DNA of 64,000 nt from Pseudolabrys sp. (GCA_030655215.1 JAURVZ010000093.1:1-64000), one strand, 5' to 3'. Shown: positions 56,130-64,000, numbered from the stretch's first letter. Made by a program: numbers and translations. The notes: generated by a model from the sequence alone, not told the origin.

Positions 56130-56660
56130 AAATCCAAAATTGCTATTGACGCGATCCTATAAATAGGACTATACATCATCCATCCCGCCCCATCTAACGA
56201 GGGGCGTTTGATCGGCGTCGTCAGATGCTGGGGCGGGGAGCGGTGGCTGGTCGGGGCGTTGGAGATGCGACGCGAACACCCGGTCAGCGGTCCAAGCCGC
56301 ATCGTCCCGGCGCACCCGCAGTGCGTCACGGGGGCCGAAGGTCGCGTGGCCTGCGGCGTCAAGGTCTCGACTCAGAAGGTCGAAGCCGGAAACGCCCCGC
56401 CACATAGCCGGAGGCCCAAAAGCGGTGGGTAGGCGCCCTAGCCGACAAGGAAGGGGGCCTGAAAGTTATAGGTCCACCGGGGGCGTTGCGGAGCAAACCT
56501 CAAACACCGCGCGCGGAGCGCCAGGCAATCGGCAACTTCGTGGTGACTAACCTGTGTATTTCTAACTCATCATACACAGGGCTGCGGGGTCGTCGTGACC
56601 CCGGCGTTCCGCGCGCCCTCGTTTGAGGGCGGCAGAAGACGGAAGGCACTTTTGGAATGC
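56130..56660 (+). ncRNA. Hairpin-rich conserved-looking non-coding element (candidate)
   Basis: Three stable hairpins follow each other: CCTGTGTAT/ATACACAGG (56551-56580), GGGGTC-x5-GACCCC (from 56586), and CGCCCTC-GTTT-GAGGGCG (around 56617-56635). Upstream are the phrases AAACCTCAAACACCGCGCGCG and CACCGGGGGCGTTGCGG, which I recall from a repeated non-coding element in Bradyrhizobium-type genomes. No open frame is convincing. Transcription is not shown, so 'RNA' is a hypothesis. Confidence 0.4.
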
Positions 56661-56710
56661 GGCCTGCCCGGGGCCGATAAAGAATGCGGGCGATGAATCA
56701 CGCCCGTAAC

Positions 56711-56783
56711 CGTCGTCCTCCGCAAAGGCGGAGGACCCAGCAATTAAAGTGAGCGCTGGATCCCCGCCTGCGCGGGGATGACA
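56711..56783. repeat. Palindromic repeat, GTCATCCCCGCG family (copy 3)
   Basis: CGTCCTCCGCAAAGGCGGAGGACCC faces GCGCTGGATCCCCGCCTGCGCGGGGATGAC, with an AATTAAAG centre. Confidence 0.75.
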
Positions 56784-56845
56784 AAAAGGCAGTGTCAAAC
56801 CTGTGCCTATTGGACAGGCCGCGCCGCCGCCCCCATATAGCCTCC

Positions 56846-57868
56846 ATGAAAAATCTCGGTTTCCTCTCCTTCGGCCACTGGACCCCGTCGCCGCATTCGC
56901 AGGTGCGCTCGGCCTCTGACGCGCTGTTGCAATCGATCGAGCTTGCCGTTGCGGCGGAAGAGCTCGGCCTCGACGGCGCCTATTACCGCGTGCATCACTT
57001 CGCGCGCCAGCTCGGCTCGCCGTTTCCGTTGCTCGCTGCTGCGGCTGCGCGCACCTCGAAGATCGAGCTCGGCACAGCTGTCATCGACATGCGCTACGAG
57101 AACCCTTTGTACATGGCGGAGGATGCAGGCAGCGCCGATCTGATCTCGCGCGGCCGCTTGCAGCTCGGTCTGTCGCGCGGCTCGCCGGAGCAGGTGATCG
57201 ATGGCTATCGCCACTTCGGCTACGTGCCGCCCGAGGGCCAAACCGACGCCGACATGGCGCGCGCGCACACCGAAGTGTTTCTCGATGTGCTGCGCGGGCA
57301 GGGCTTTGCCAAGCCGAACCCGTCGCCGATGTTTCCCAATCCTCCGGGCTTGCTGCGGCTCGAGCCTTACTCGGAAGGCTTGCGCGAGCGCATCTGGTGG
57401 GGCGCGGCGACCAATGCGACGGCGCAATGGGCGGCCAAGCTCGGCATGAATTTGCAATCATCGACCTTGAAGATCGACGAGAGCGGCAAGCCGTTCAGCG
57501 TGCAGCAGGCCGAGCAGATCCGGCTCTATCGCGAGGCATGGAAGGAAGCGGGCCACACGCGCACGCCGCGTGTCTCGGTGTCGCGCAGCATCTTTGCATT
57601 GGTCAATGCGCAGGATCGGCACACATTCGGCGATGGCGGCGAGAGCGATGACCAGATCGGTTATCTCGGCGGCGCCGAGCGGGCGATTTTCGGGCGGAGT
57701 TATACGGCCGAGCCGGACAAGTTGATCGAGCAGCTGAAGAAGGATGAGGCGATCGCCGAGGCGGATACGCTGTTGCTGACGGTGCCGAACCAGCTCGGCG
57801 TCGATTACAACGCGCATGTGATCGAGGCGATCCTCAAGCACGTCGCGCCGGGCATGGGGTGGCGGTAG
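56846..57868 (+). CDS. Luciferase-like (LLM) flavin-dependent oxidoreductase (second)
   Basis: A 340-residue LLM-family monooxygenase: LGFLSFGHWTPSPHSQVRSA, LGLDGAYYRVHHFA, LGTAVIDMRYENPLYMAED and RGRLQLGLSRGSPEQV. ATG 56846 matches the family start; an in-frame ATG at 56792 adds a basic stretch. It differs clearly from the enzyme at 39786. Its stop is next to the converging thioesterase stop. Confidence 0.87.
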   Translation: MKNLGFLSFGHWTPSPHSQVRSASDALLQSIELAVAAEELGLDGAYYRVHHFARQLGSPFPLLAAAAARTSKIELGTAVIDMRYENPLYMAEDAGSADLISRGRLQLGLSRGSPEQVIDGYRHFGYVPPEGQTDADMARAHTEVFLDVLRGQGFAKPNPSPMFPNPPGLLRLEPYSEGLRERIWWGAATNATAQWAAKLGMNLQSSTLKIDESGKPFSVQQAEQIRLYREAWKEAGHTRTPRVSVSRSIFALVNAQDRHTFGDGGESDDQIGYLGGAERAIFGRSYTAEPDKLIEQLKKDEAIAEADTLLLTVPNQLGVDYNAHVIEAILKHVAPGMGWR

Positions 57869-58306
57869 TTAGCGCGTGATCTTGGCCAGCGCCGCCTTCA
57901 GGATGTCCGGCAACGGTACCGGTCTGTTGGTGGCGCGATCGACATAGACATGCACGGCGTGGCCTTGCGCCGAGGCGGTGGTCTCGTCATTGCGGAAAAT
58001 GCCGATCTCATAGGTGACGCCCGACGTGCCTTGCCGTTTGACGCGCAATCCGGCGCGGATCTTGTCCGGGTAGGCGATAGCCGAGAAGTAATTGCAATGC
58101 GTCTCGACCATCAGGCCGATCACCTCGCCCTTGGCGATGTCGAGCGCGCCGTTCGCGAGCAGGTACATGTTCAGCGCGGTGTCGAAGAACTCGTAATAGA
58201 CCACGTTGTTGATGTGGCCGTAGGCGTCGTTGTCGTTCCACCGCGTGGTGATGCCGGTGAAGTGCGGGAAGTCGGCGATGGTGAGCGGCGTGGGTTTGTT
58301 GGCCAT
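57869..58306 (-). CDS. 4HBT/YbgC-type acyl-CoA thioesterase
   Basis: A 145-residue hot-dog-fold thioesterase. TRWNDNDAYGHINNVVYYEFFDT contains the catalytic aspartate region, and ETHCNYFSAIAYPDKIRAGLRV follows. It hydrolyses acyl- or aroyl-CoA. It lies 3 bases downstream of the FMN dehydrogenase gene, so the two are co-transcribed. Confidence 0.9.
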   Translation of the reverse strand: MANKPTPLTIADFPHFTGITTRWNDNDAYGHINNVVYYEFFDTALNMYLLANGALDIAKGEVIGLMVETHCNYFSAIAYPDKIRAGLRVKRQGTSGVTYEIGIFRNDETTASAQGHAVHVYVDRATNRPVPLPDILKAALAKITR

Positions 58307-58309
58307 GAC

Positions 58310-59449
58310 TTATTTGCCTTCAATCACCCGGCCATCAATGTTCGCAATATTGCCGACACCGGTCAGCGCCATCGTCACACTGAGTTCGTTCTTGAGAATG
58401 TCGATCGCCTTGGCAACACCGGCCTGGCCGCCCGCGCCAAGTCCCCAGACATAAGGCCTCCCGACCATGCAGGCCCGCGCCCCGAGCGCCAAAGCGCGCA
58501 CCATGTCCGAGCCGGTGCGAATGCCGCCGTCGAACAAGATCTCGGTGTCGCTGCCGACGGCATCAACAACGCGCGGCAGCATGGCGATGGATGATGACGT
58601 ACCGTCAAGCTGCCGTCCGCCATGGTTCGATACCACCAGCGCATCGGCGCCCATGCTCACCGCGGTCCGGGCGTCATCGACGTCGAGAATACCCTTGATG
58701 ACCAGCTTGCCCGGCCAGTATTTGCGGATCCATTCAATGTCGTTCCAGTTCAGCGCCGGATCGAACTGGTCCGCCGTCCACTTCGACAGAGAGTTGACGT
58801 TTTCCATGCCCGGCACATGACCGGAAATATTGCCGAAGGTCTTGCTCTTGCCCTTCAGCACGCTCCACGCCCAGGCCGGCTTGGTGGCGATGTCGATGAC
58901 ATTCTTGATGCGGAAGTCCGGCGGCACGGTCATGCCGTTGCGCACATCCTTATGCCGCTGGCCGAGCACCTGGAGGTCGACGGTCAGCACCAAGGTGTCG
59001 ACCTTGGCGGCCATGGCGCGGTCCATCAACTGGCGCGAGAAGCCGCGGTCGCGAATGACGTAGAGCTGAAACCAGAACGGCTTGCCCGTCGCCTCCGCCA
59101 CATGCTCGATCGAGCAGATCGACATGGTTGACAAGGTCCACGGAATGCCGGCATCGTTCGCGGCGCGCGCAGCGAGAATTTCGCCGTCGCCATGCTGCAT
59201 GCCGAGCAGGCCAATCGGCGCCAGGATCAACGGCGCCGCCAAAGTCTTGCCGAGCACGGTGGTCGTCAGGCTGCGCTCCGAGACATCGACCAGCACGCGC
59301 TGGCGCAAGGTGATCGCCTCAAGGTCGGCGCGGTTGCGGCGCAAGGTCTGCTCGCTATAGGAGCCGGAATCGGCGTAGTCGAAAAAGGCGCGCGGTACTT
59401 TGCCCTTGGCGATGCTGCGCAGGTCATCGATGCAGGCGACGTTCTTCAT
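58310..59449 (-). CDS. FMN-dependent alpha-hydroxy acid dehydrogenase (LldD-like)
   Basis: A 379-residue TIM-barrel flavoenzyme oxidising L-2-hydroxy acids such as L-lactate, mandelate or glycolate. FFDYADSGSYSEQTLRRN, LAPIGLLGMQHGDGE and VVSNHGGRQLDG (catalytic histidine and arginine) are present, then FDGGIRTGSDMVRALALGA. ATG 59449 (MKNVACIDDL) is the natural start; the longer frame adds unsupported residues. Substrate not determinable. Confidence 0.88.
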   Translation of the reverse strand: MKNVACIDDLRSIAKGKVPRAFFDYADSGSYSEQTLRRNRADLEAITLRQRVLVDVSERSLTTTVLGKTLAAPLILAPIGLLGMQHGDGEILAARAANDAGIPWTLSTMSICSIEHVAEATGKPFWFQLYVIRDRGFSRQLMDRAMAAKVDTLVLTVDLQVLGQRHKDVRNGMTVPPDFRIKNVIDIATKPAWAWSVLKGKSKTFGNISGHVPGMENVNSLSKWTADQFDPALNWNDIEWIRKYWPGKLVIKGILDVDDARTAVSMGADALVVSNHGGRQLDGTSSSIAMLPRVVDAVGSDTEILFDGGIRTGSDMVRALALGARACMVGRPYVWGLGAGGQAGVAKAIDILKNELSVTMALTGVGNIANIDGRVIEGK

Positions 59450-59714
59450 CGTTAAGAGCCCTTGGGCATTTTCTTGTCGAACATTGTCGGCATCCGGTAG
59501 CACAGGGTGGGAAACCGCGAAATCCCCGGTATGCGCGGCAGGAAACGCGGCTCGTTGGCAGTCGATTAACCCCAGTTAGTAATGATTACTCATAATTTTT
59601 GAGCTAAACTGCCGCCATTGGCCGCCTATAAGTGGCGCCCGGGCTGGCACTTGCCCGCTCACCGGCAGTCCTTTAGGGGCTCTTAGAATTCGGCGTTAGC
59701 GTTCAGGGGATTTC

Positions 59715-61058
59715 ATGGTTCGTCGTTATTTCGGCACCGACGGTATTCGCGGGCTTGCCAACAAGGTCATTACCCCGGAACTGGCGCTCAAGGTGGGCCA
59801 GGCCGCGGGTATCATTTTCCGCAATGGCGATCATCGTCACCGCGTGCTGATCGGCAAGGACACGCGCCTGTCCGGCTATATGATTGAAACCGCCATGGTC
59901 GCCGGCTTCACCTCGGTCGGCATGGATGTGCTTTTGACCGGCCCGATCCCGACGCCCGGCGTCGGCATGCTGGTGCGCTCGATGCGCGCTGACATTGGCG
60001 TGATGATTTCCGCCTCGCACAATCCGTATGACGACAATGGCATCAAGCTGTTCGGCCCGGATGGCTTCAAGCTGTCGGATGATGTCGAGCGTCAGATCGA
60101 AGACTTGCTCGACGGAGATCTCAGCAATCAACTGGCCAAGGGCGATCAACTCGGCCGCGCCAAGCGTATCGATGGCGTGCAGGACCGTTACATAGAATTC
60201 GCCAAGCGCACTTTGCCGCGCGACATCGATCTTGCCGGCCTGCGTGTGGTCATCGATTGCGCCAACGGCGCCGCCTACAAGGTTGCGCCCGGCGCGTTGT
60301 GGGAACTGGGCGCCGACGTGATTGCCATTGGCGATGATCCGAACGGCTTCAACATCAACAAGGATTGCGGCTCGACCGATCTGGCTGCGATTTCGAAGAA
60401 GGTGCGCGAGATGCGCGCCGATATCGGCATCGCGCTTGATGGGGATGCCGACCGCGTCATGATCATCGACGAGAACGGCAAGGTGGTCGACGGCGACCAG
60501 TTGCTCGCCGTCATCGCCGAAAGCTGGCAGGCCGATGGCAGGCTCTCAAAGCCCGGCGTTGTCGCCACCGTGATGTCCAATCTCGGGCTTGAGCGTTATC
60601 TCGGCGGTATCGGCATTGATCTGGTGCGCACGCCGGTCGGCGACCGTTATGTGCTCGAGCGCATGCGTGCCGGCGGTTACAATGTCGGCGGCGAGCAGTC
60701 CGGCCACATTATTCTCTCGGATTATTCGACGACCGGCGATGGCCTGGTTGCCGCATTGCAGATGCTGGCCGTGGTCAAGCGCCACAACAAGCCGGTGTCG
60801 GAGCTGTGCCATCGCTTCGAGCCGCTGCCGCAGATCCTGAAGAACGTGCGCTACAAAGCCGGCAAGCCGATGGAAAATTCGTCTGTCATCACGGCCATCG
60901 CCAGCGCCGAGAAGAAGCTCGGGCAGGGCGGCCGTTTGCTGGTGCGGCCATCAGGCACCGAACCTGTCATCCGCGTCATGGGCGAAGGCGACGACAAGGC
61001 GGTTGTCGAACAGGCGGTCGATGACGTCATCGACGCGCTGACCAAGGCGGCGGCATAG
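59715..61058 (+). CDS. glmM: Phosphoglucosamine mutase
   Basis: A 447-residue essential enzyme converting glucosamine-6-phosphate to glucosamine-1-phosphate for peptidoglycan and LPS. The phosphoserine loop is ISASHNP with Ser101, the metal loop DGDADR, and the sugar loop GGEQSGH; the C-terminal phosphate-binding segment is [12 protein letters not shown]. The last codons ([11 protein letters not shown]) reappear, diverged, at 63110-63145, showing that foreign DNA was inserted at its 3' end. Confidence 0.95.
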   Translation: MVRRYFGTDGIRGLANKVITPELALKVGQAAGIIFRNGDHRHRVLIGKDTRLSGYMIETAMVAGFTSVGMDVLLTGPIPTPGVGMLVRSMRADIGVMISASHNPYDDNGIKLFGPDGFKLSDDVERQIEDLLDGDLSNQLAKGDQLGRAKRIDGVQDRYIEFAKRTLPRDIDLAGLRVVIDCANGAAYKVAPGALWELGADVIAIGDDPNGFNINKDCGSTDLAAISKKVREMRADIGIALDGDADRVMIIDENGKVVDGDQLLAVIAESWQADGRLSKPGVVATVMSNLGLERYLGGIGIDLVRTPVGDRYVLERMRAGGYNVGGEQSGHIILSDYSTTGDGLVAALQMLAVVKRHNKPVSELCHRFEPLPQILKNVRYKAGKPMENSSVITAIASAEKKLGQGGRLLVRPSGTEPVIRVMGEGDDKAVVEQAVDDVIDALTKAAA

Positions 61059-61064
61059 GTATCT

Positions 61065-61142
61065 GTAGCCCGGGTGAGCGAAGCGAAACCCGGGGCCGGT
61101 CTCACGATCTTCCCGGGTTACGCTTCGCTTCACCCGGGCTAC
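61065..61142. repeat. Inverted repeat GTAGCCCGGGTGAGCGAAGCG
   Basis: The arms at 61065-61094 and 61112-61142 are near-perfect complements. The right arm overlaps the last codons of the LysR gene. It is followed by no T-run but could end both converging transcripts. Confidence 0.85.
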
Positions 61143-62097
61143 TAGACGCTTTGACGACACACCCGCGCAACCATGCTTGAGCCGGGTCATGGTCGTTTCG
61201 GCCATGCCAGACCGCGCTGTAGGTCGAAGGCTGGACCGCATAAGGCGTCGGGCGCGTTACGAACGAGCCGCCGGAGACCATCTCTCCTGCAAGCGACGAC
61301 GGCATAACTGACAGCATGTCAGTGTTGTGGAGCAGGTTCGGGATGGCGAACGAATGTGACATCGTCATCCGGTAGCGCGGCGTCGCACCAATGGACGACA
61401 GAGCTTCTTCCAGGGCACGCCGGTCGAAATTCTCTGATTGCCGGGCCAATCCCCTCTCGAGGATGAAGCCGTCCACCGCGCCTTCTTCCTGCCCGCCGAC
61501 CGAGACAGTGATGAGAGGGTAGTGGGCCAGGTCATCAAGATTCAGCTTTCTTCGCGACGCCGGGTGGCCCTTGCGCATCAGGATAACGTCCTCATCGACC
61601 AGCAATGTCCGTGAGGCGAAGCGTGAAGGGACCTGCGCAAATCGACCCAGTGCGAGATCAATCCTGCCTAAATCGATCTGTTCCGCCAGATCGAGCCGGG
61701 TCGACGGGCGTATGACAATATCCATGAAAGGAGATTCAGCCATCATCGACACACTCAGCTTTTGCGAGATGACCGCGGTCAAGTGATCGTTGGCCGCGAT
61801 GACGAAACACCGGGTCGACGTCATGGCGTCGAACGGCTCGACTCCGAGAGTCGACATGATCGTGTGAACCGAAGCGCGCAGGTCATGGGCCATCGCGGTC
61901 GCCCGTGCCGTCGGCCCCATGCCATGCGCTGTCCGTATGAAAAGCTCATCGCCCACGACCTCACGGAGTCGCGAGAGTGCATGACTAACGGCAGAGGGAC
62001 TGATGTTCAGCCGTTTGCCGGCCCGAAGCAGGTTGCGGTCCTCGAAGACGGCATTAAAAATTTTGATCAGGTTCAGATCGATACGTCCGATGCCCAT
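61102..62097 (-). CDS. LysR-family transcriptional regulator
   Basis: A 331-residue regulator. The N-terminal winged helix LNLIKIFNAVFEDRNLLRAGKRLNISPSAVSHALSRLRE is clear, followed by an effector-binding domain. The last 14 or so residues (SSSPGEAKRNPGRS) are encoded by the inverted repeat at 61065-61142, so the natural C terminus was probably shorter or different. It is divergent from the hydrolase gene, its likely target. Confidence 0.9.
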   Translation of the reverse strand: MGIGRIDLNLIKIFNAVFEDRNLLRAGKRLNISPSAVSHALSRLREVVGDELFIRTAHGMGPTARATAMAHDLRASVHTIMSTLGVEPFDAMTSTRCFVIAANDHLTAVISQKLSVSMMAESPFMDIVIRPSTRLDLAEQIDLGRIDLALGRFAQVPSRFASRTLLVDEDVILMRKGHPASRRKLNLDDLAHYPLITVSVGGQEEGAVDGFILERGLARQSENFDRRALEEALSSIGATPRYRMTMSHSFAIPNLLHNTDMLSVMPSSLAGEMVSGGSFVTRPTPYAVQPSTYSAVWHGRNDHDPAQAWLRGCVVKASSSPGEAKRNPGRS

Positions 62098-62121
62098 GGA
62101 TGTCCTTGCGTTGAATTCTAT

Positions 62122-62136
62122 TCACTTTGACAGTGA
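62122..62136. promoter_or_regulatory. Possible LysR-binding inverted repeat
   Basis: TCACT-TTGAC-AGTGA lies 25 bases upstream of the LysR start in the divergent promoter region shared with the hydrolase gene. Confidence 0.4.
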
Positions 62137-62251
62137 CGAGCTATCGCTTCAGTTCACGTCGTATCCAGGGCTATCACCTGCAGGTCGACCCGAAACCCCA
62201 ACAAACCATATGCATCCTGGCGGTGAGACCGCAGGATGCCGGAGACCTGTC

Positions 62252-63007
62252 ATGACCAATTCGAAAACCCTGGCCGCCGCCTCGATCATTGCCTTGCTCG
62301 GAGCAACCGCGTCGGCAGTCGCTGCCGATCCAGTCCGTAACGTCGTTCTTGTCCACGGCGCGTTCGCCGATGGTTCGGGCTGGAAGCCGGTGGCCGACAT
62401 CCTGCGTGCCGACGGCTTCAAGGTCAGTATCGTTCAGCAACCCATGACCTCTATCGCGGAAGATGTCGCGGCCACAACTCGCATTCTCAATATGCAGAGC
62501 GGCCCCGCGGTTCTGGTCGGTCACAGCTATGGCGGCGCTGTCATCACCGAGGCCGGCAACCACGCGAATGTCGCCAGCCTCGTCTATGTGGCCGCCTTCG
62601 CACCTGATTCCGCCGAAGTTCTGGGAAAGATGTCGGCCGGGACGCCACCGGCGGCCCACAGCATCAAGCCTACCGCTGACGGCTATCTTCTGGTCAATGC
62701 GGGAGACTTCCCGGCGGATTTCGCCGCTGACCTGCCCTTGCCGATGGCTGAGTTCATGGCAATCTCGCAGATGCCCATCAATGGTAAGATCTGGGGCACT
62801 CCGATGGGCGCGCCAGCCTGGAAGTCCAAGCCCAGCTACGCAATCGTCACAACGGCAGACCGGATGATCAATCCGGACTTGCAGCGGTCAATGTATGCCC
62901 GCGCCAAGGCCAAAGTGACCGAGCTTGACGGAAGCCACGCCATATTCCTGTCGAAGCCGCAGGCCGTGGCCGATGTGATCAAGGCGGCAGCCGCTTCCAA
63001 AAAGTAG
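62252..63007 (+). CDS. Exported alpha/beta hydrolase
   Basis: A 251-residue periplasmic hydrolase. A signal peptide is cleaved near VAA-D; the mature domain starts with VVLVHGAFADGSGW (oxyanion), the nucleophile serine is in GHSYGG, and the catalytic histidine in DGSHAIFLSK. It resembles the salicylate-esterase/EstC-like group that prefers small esters. ATG 62252 follows GGAG at 7 bases; the upstream frame has no support. It is controlled, by context, by the divergent LysR gene. Confidence 0.87.
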   Translation: MTNSKTLAAASIIALLGATASAVAADPVRNVVLVHGAFADGSGWKPVADILRADGFKVSIVQQPMTSIAEDVAATTRILNMQSGPAVLVGHSYGGAVITEAGNHANVASLVYVAAFAPDSAEVLGKMSAGTPPAAHSIKPTADGYLLVNAGDFPADFAADLPLPMAEFMAISQMPINGKIWGTPMGAPAWKSKPSYAIVTTADRMINPDLQRSMYARAKAKVTELDGSHAIFLSKPQAVADVIKAAAASKK

Positions 63008-63015
63008 ATAAGTCA

Positions 63016-63050
63016 GCCGGACGTGTGCGACGCACATGTCCGGCGCTTTT
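63016..63050 (+). terminator. Terminator after the hydrolase gene
   Basis: GCCGGACGTGTGCG and its complement (one G-T pair) form a long stem followed by GCTTTT, 8 bases after the stop. Confidence 0.75.
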
Positions 63051-63109
63051 CGGCAAGCTGGCGCGTCGGGCCAGCGTTGCTGCGCCGATAACCCAGCGCC
63101 TGTGTGTTT

Positions 63110-63145
63110 GATGTGATCAATGCGCTGACCAAGGCGGCGGCTTAA
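63110..63145 (+). pseudogene. Remnant of the glmM 3' end (12 codons with stop)
   Basis: The 36 bases encode DVINALTKAAA-stop and match the end of glmM ([11 protein letters not shown]-stop) at 30 of 36 positions, including a 20-base exact match (63122-63141 and 61035-61054). Five of the six differences are at third codon positions, so the fragment derives from a once-functional glmM allele. Upstream sequence diverges at once. Confidence 0.8.
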
Positions 63146-63150
63146 GCTTC

Positions 63151-63477
63151 TTATGCGGTTGTTTGGAGGCCGATGATGCCGGCCACAACGATTGCAATGA
63201 AGATCATGCGCATTGGCGTCGCCGGCTCCGAGAACAGGACGATGCCGGCCATGACGGTGCCGGCCGCCCCGATGCCCGTCCATACGGCGTAGGCCGTTCC
63301 CACAGGCAGCACCTGCAGCGCCTTTGTCAGCAAGTACACGAAGGCCGCGAGCAGCCCGAGGGACAGGACGGACCAGCTCGGGTTCGAAAATCCATCGGCT
63401 TTCTTCATGCAGAGCGCCCAGGCGACATCGATGACGCCCGAGATGATAAGGTAGACCCAGCCTTGCGTGGTGCTCAT
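63151..63477 (-). CDS. SMR-family transporter, SugE/Gdx-like
   Basis: A 108-residue four-helix small multidrug resistance protein. GVIDVAWALCMKKADGF and LPVGTAYAVWTGIGAAGTVMAG, with the membrane glutamate/aspartate in helix 1 and the C-terminal helix GIIGLQ, fit the SugE/Gdx branch, known for guanidinium export. Here Asp stands where most SMR proteins carry Glu14. Its start overlaps the azoreductase stop by 4 bases. Confidence 0.85.
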   Translation of the reverse strand: MSTTQGWVYLIISGVIDVAWALCMKKADGFSNPSWSVLSLGLLAAFVYLLTKALQVLPVGTAYAVWTGIGAAGTVMAGIVLFSEPATPMRMIFIAIVVAGIIGLQTTA

Positions 63478-64000
63478 CGGGCCGCTCCCATGAATGAGCC
63501 TGCCAGTGCGAGGAGGGAACGCTCCGCTGTCACTCTGCCTGTGGCGACTTCCTTCGTCGTGCCGACTGTCGGACCAACTGGGACGAATGAAATGTCGCCC
63601 AAACCGATGAACTTGAGGGCGGCGTTGAGATAGGGCGTCGCGAGGTCGGGCCGTCCGCGGCTCGGTCCGTTGGTGTAGTCGCCAGCGCTCGACAGAATAA
63701 CCAGCGTCGGTTTGGTATCGAGTAGCGGCGAATAGCCTGCGACTGGATCAAACGTGAAGGTCAGGCCGGGCTGCGTGATCAAGTCGATCCAGTGTTTGAG
63801 TTTGTAGGGTATCCCGAAATTCCACATCGGCGTTGACACGACGATGGCATCCGCCGATTTCAGTTGCGCGACGAATTGGCCGATCTGCTGCCACGCGGCT
63901 TGCTGCGCGTCGGACTGGGGAAGGCCGGCAAGCTTGGCATATTTGGCCTCGATCGCGGCGCCGGTGAAATCGGGAAGGTCGGCATTCCAGAGATCCAGCC
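63474..64000 (-). CDS. FMN-dependent NADH-azoreductase-like protein, N terminus cut by window edge
   Basis: The visible 175 codons form the C-terminal part of a flavodoxin-fold quinone/azo reductase. ADAIVVSTPMWNFGIPYKLKHWIDL and GLTFTFDPVAGYSPLLDTK match AzoR. The start lies beyond base 64000. It is translationally coupled to the SMR transporter gene, suggesting a detoxification operon. Confidence 0.85.
   Translation of the reverse strand, partial: LDLWNADLPDFTGAAIEAKYAKLAGLPQSDAQQAAWQQIGQFVAQLKSADAIVVSTPMWNFGIPYKLKHWIDLITQPGLTFTFDPVAGYSPLLDTKPTLVILSSAGDYTNGPSRGRPDLATPYLNAALKFIGLGDISFVPVGPTVGTTKEVATGRVTAERSLLALAGSFMGAAR

Larger units (their letters stand above)
55741..56845. other. 1.1-kb intergenic region without a credible gene
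   Basis: The short open frames here have no family features and are crossed by repeats. The stretch holds a C/G-run repeat (55905-55945), a degraded CGTCATG repeat (56079-56111), a hairpin-rich block (56130-56660) and a GTCATCCCCGCG-type repeat (56711-56783). It marks the right side of the lower-GC island. Confidence 0.7.

Noticed and set aside
56208-56432. 74-codon open frame in the hairpin-rich block
   Set aside because: No ribosome site or domain, and the sequence looks like a non-coding element.
61059-63145. Complete integrative element at glmM
   Set aside because: No integrase, transposase or excision gene between the two glmM ends; only a remnant or recombination product can be claimed.
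63151-63477. Guanidine riboswitch before the SugE-like gene
   Set aside because: The gene start overlaps the upstream azoreductase gene, leaving no leader; any riboswitch would lie beyond the window.

Overview
The window is high-GC DNA with long antisense shadow ORFs. It most likely comes from an alphaproteobacterium of the Hyphomicrobiales (Bradyrhizobium/Xanthobacter relatives). The reasons are a UvrB with a long N-terminal extension, an AatA-type aminotransferase, many CoxLMS-like molybdenum hydroxylase and Liv-type transporter genes, and several intergenic palindrome families typical of that group. The genus is an inference, not proven. No rRNA, tRNA, CRISPR array, transposase or integrase was seen.

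Layout. 1-8.3 kb: the N-terminal part of uvrB (minus), a tandem-PAS diguanylate cyclase, a dsbB-type gene with a small membrane partner, a secreted protein of unknown role, an ECF sigma/anti-sigma pair divergent from a DUF4394 protein, and a MarR regulator with a DUF1398 protein. 8.3-18 kb: a monooxygenase-fold small protein, a YeiH-type exporter, an ABC exporter operon, a PQQ-type sugar dehydrogenase, a glutathione transferase, a PhyH/EctD-like dioxygenase, and a GT87-like membrane protein with a palindromic repeat inserted in frame. 18-26 kb: aatA, a DUF883/holin-like envelope pair, an EF-G-like GTPase, msrP, a CreA-like protein and an HdeD-like protein.

25.4-59.5 kb looks like a catabolic region. 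It holds a branched-chain-amino-acid-type (Liv) ABC importer, cupin, FAD monooxygenase, two amidohydrolases, two 3-hydroxyisobutyrate-dehydrogenase-like reductases, and two luciferase-like flavin enzymes. It also holds an SDR, a HisD-like dehydrogenase, two cyclase-family hydrolases, a three-subunit molybdenum hydroxylase, a 2-hydroxyacid dehydrogenase, a fumarylacetoacetase-family hydrolase coupled to an aroE-like gene, a cNMP-domain/FAD reductase next to cynS, a thioesterase and an FMN 2-hydroxyacid dehydrogenase. The set fits import, ring hydroxylation, ring opening and hydrolysis of an (N-)heteroaromatic acid or amide. The substrate cannot be read from sequence, and no dedicated transcriptional regulator is visible.

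This region is interrupted at 53.3-56.8 kb by a lower-GC accessory island bounded by repeats. It carries a HEPN (AbiU2-like) protein, an uncharacterised protein and a TIR-domain protein, which together are the best candidate for an undescribed defence module. It is followed by about 0.5 kb of hairpin-rich, apparently non-coding DNA.

At the right end, glmM is followed by a small inserted segment (LysR regulator plus exported alpha/beta hydrolase). That segment ends in a second, diverged copy of the last 12 codons of glmM, the mark of insertion at the glmM 3' end. An SMR-type transporter and a partial azoreductase close the window.
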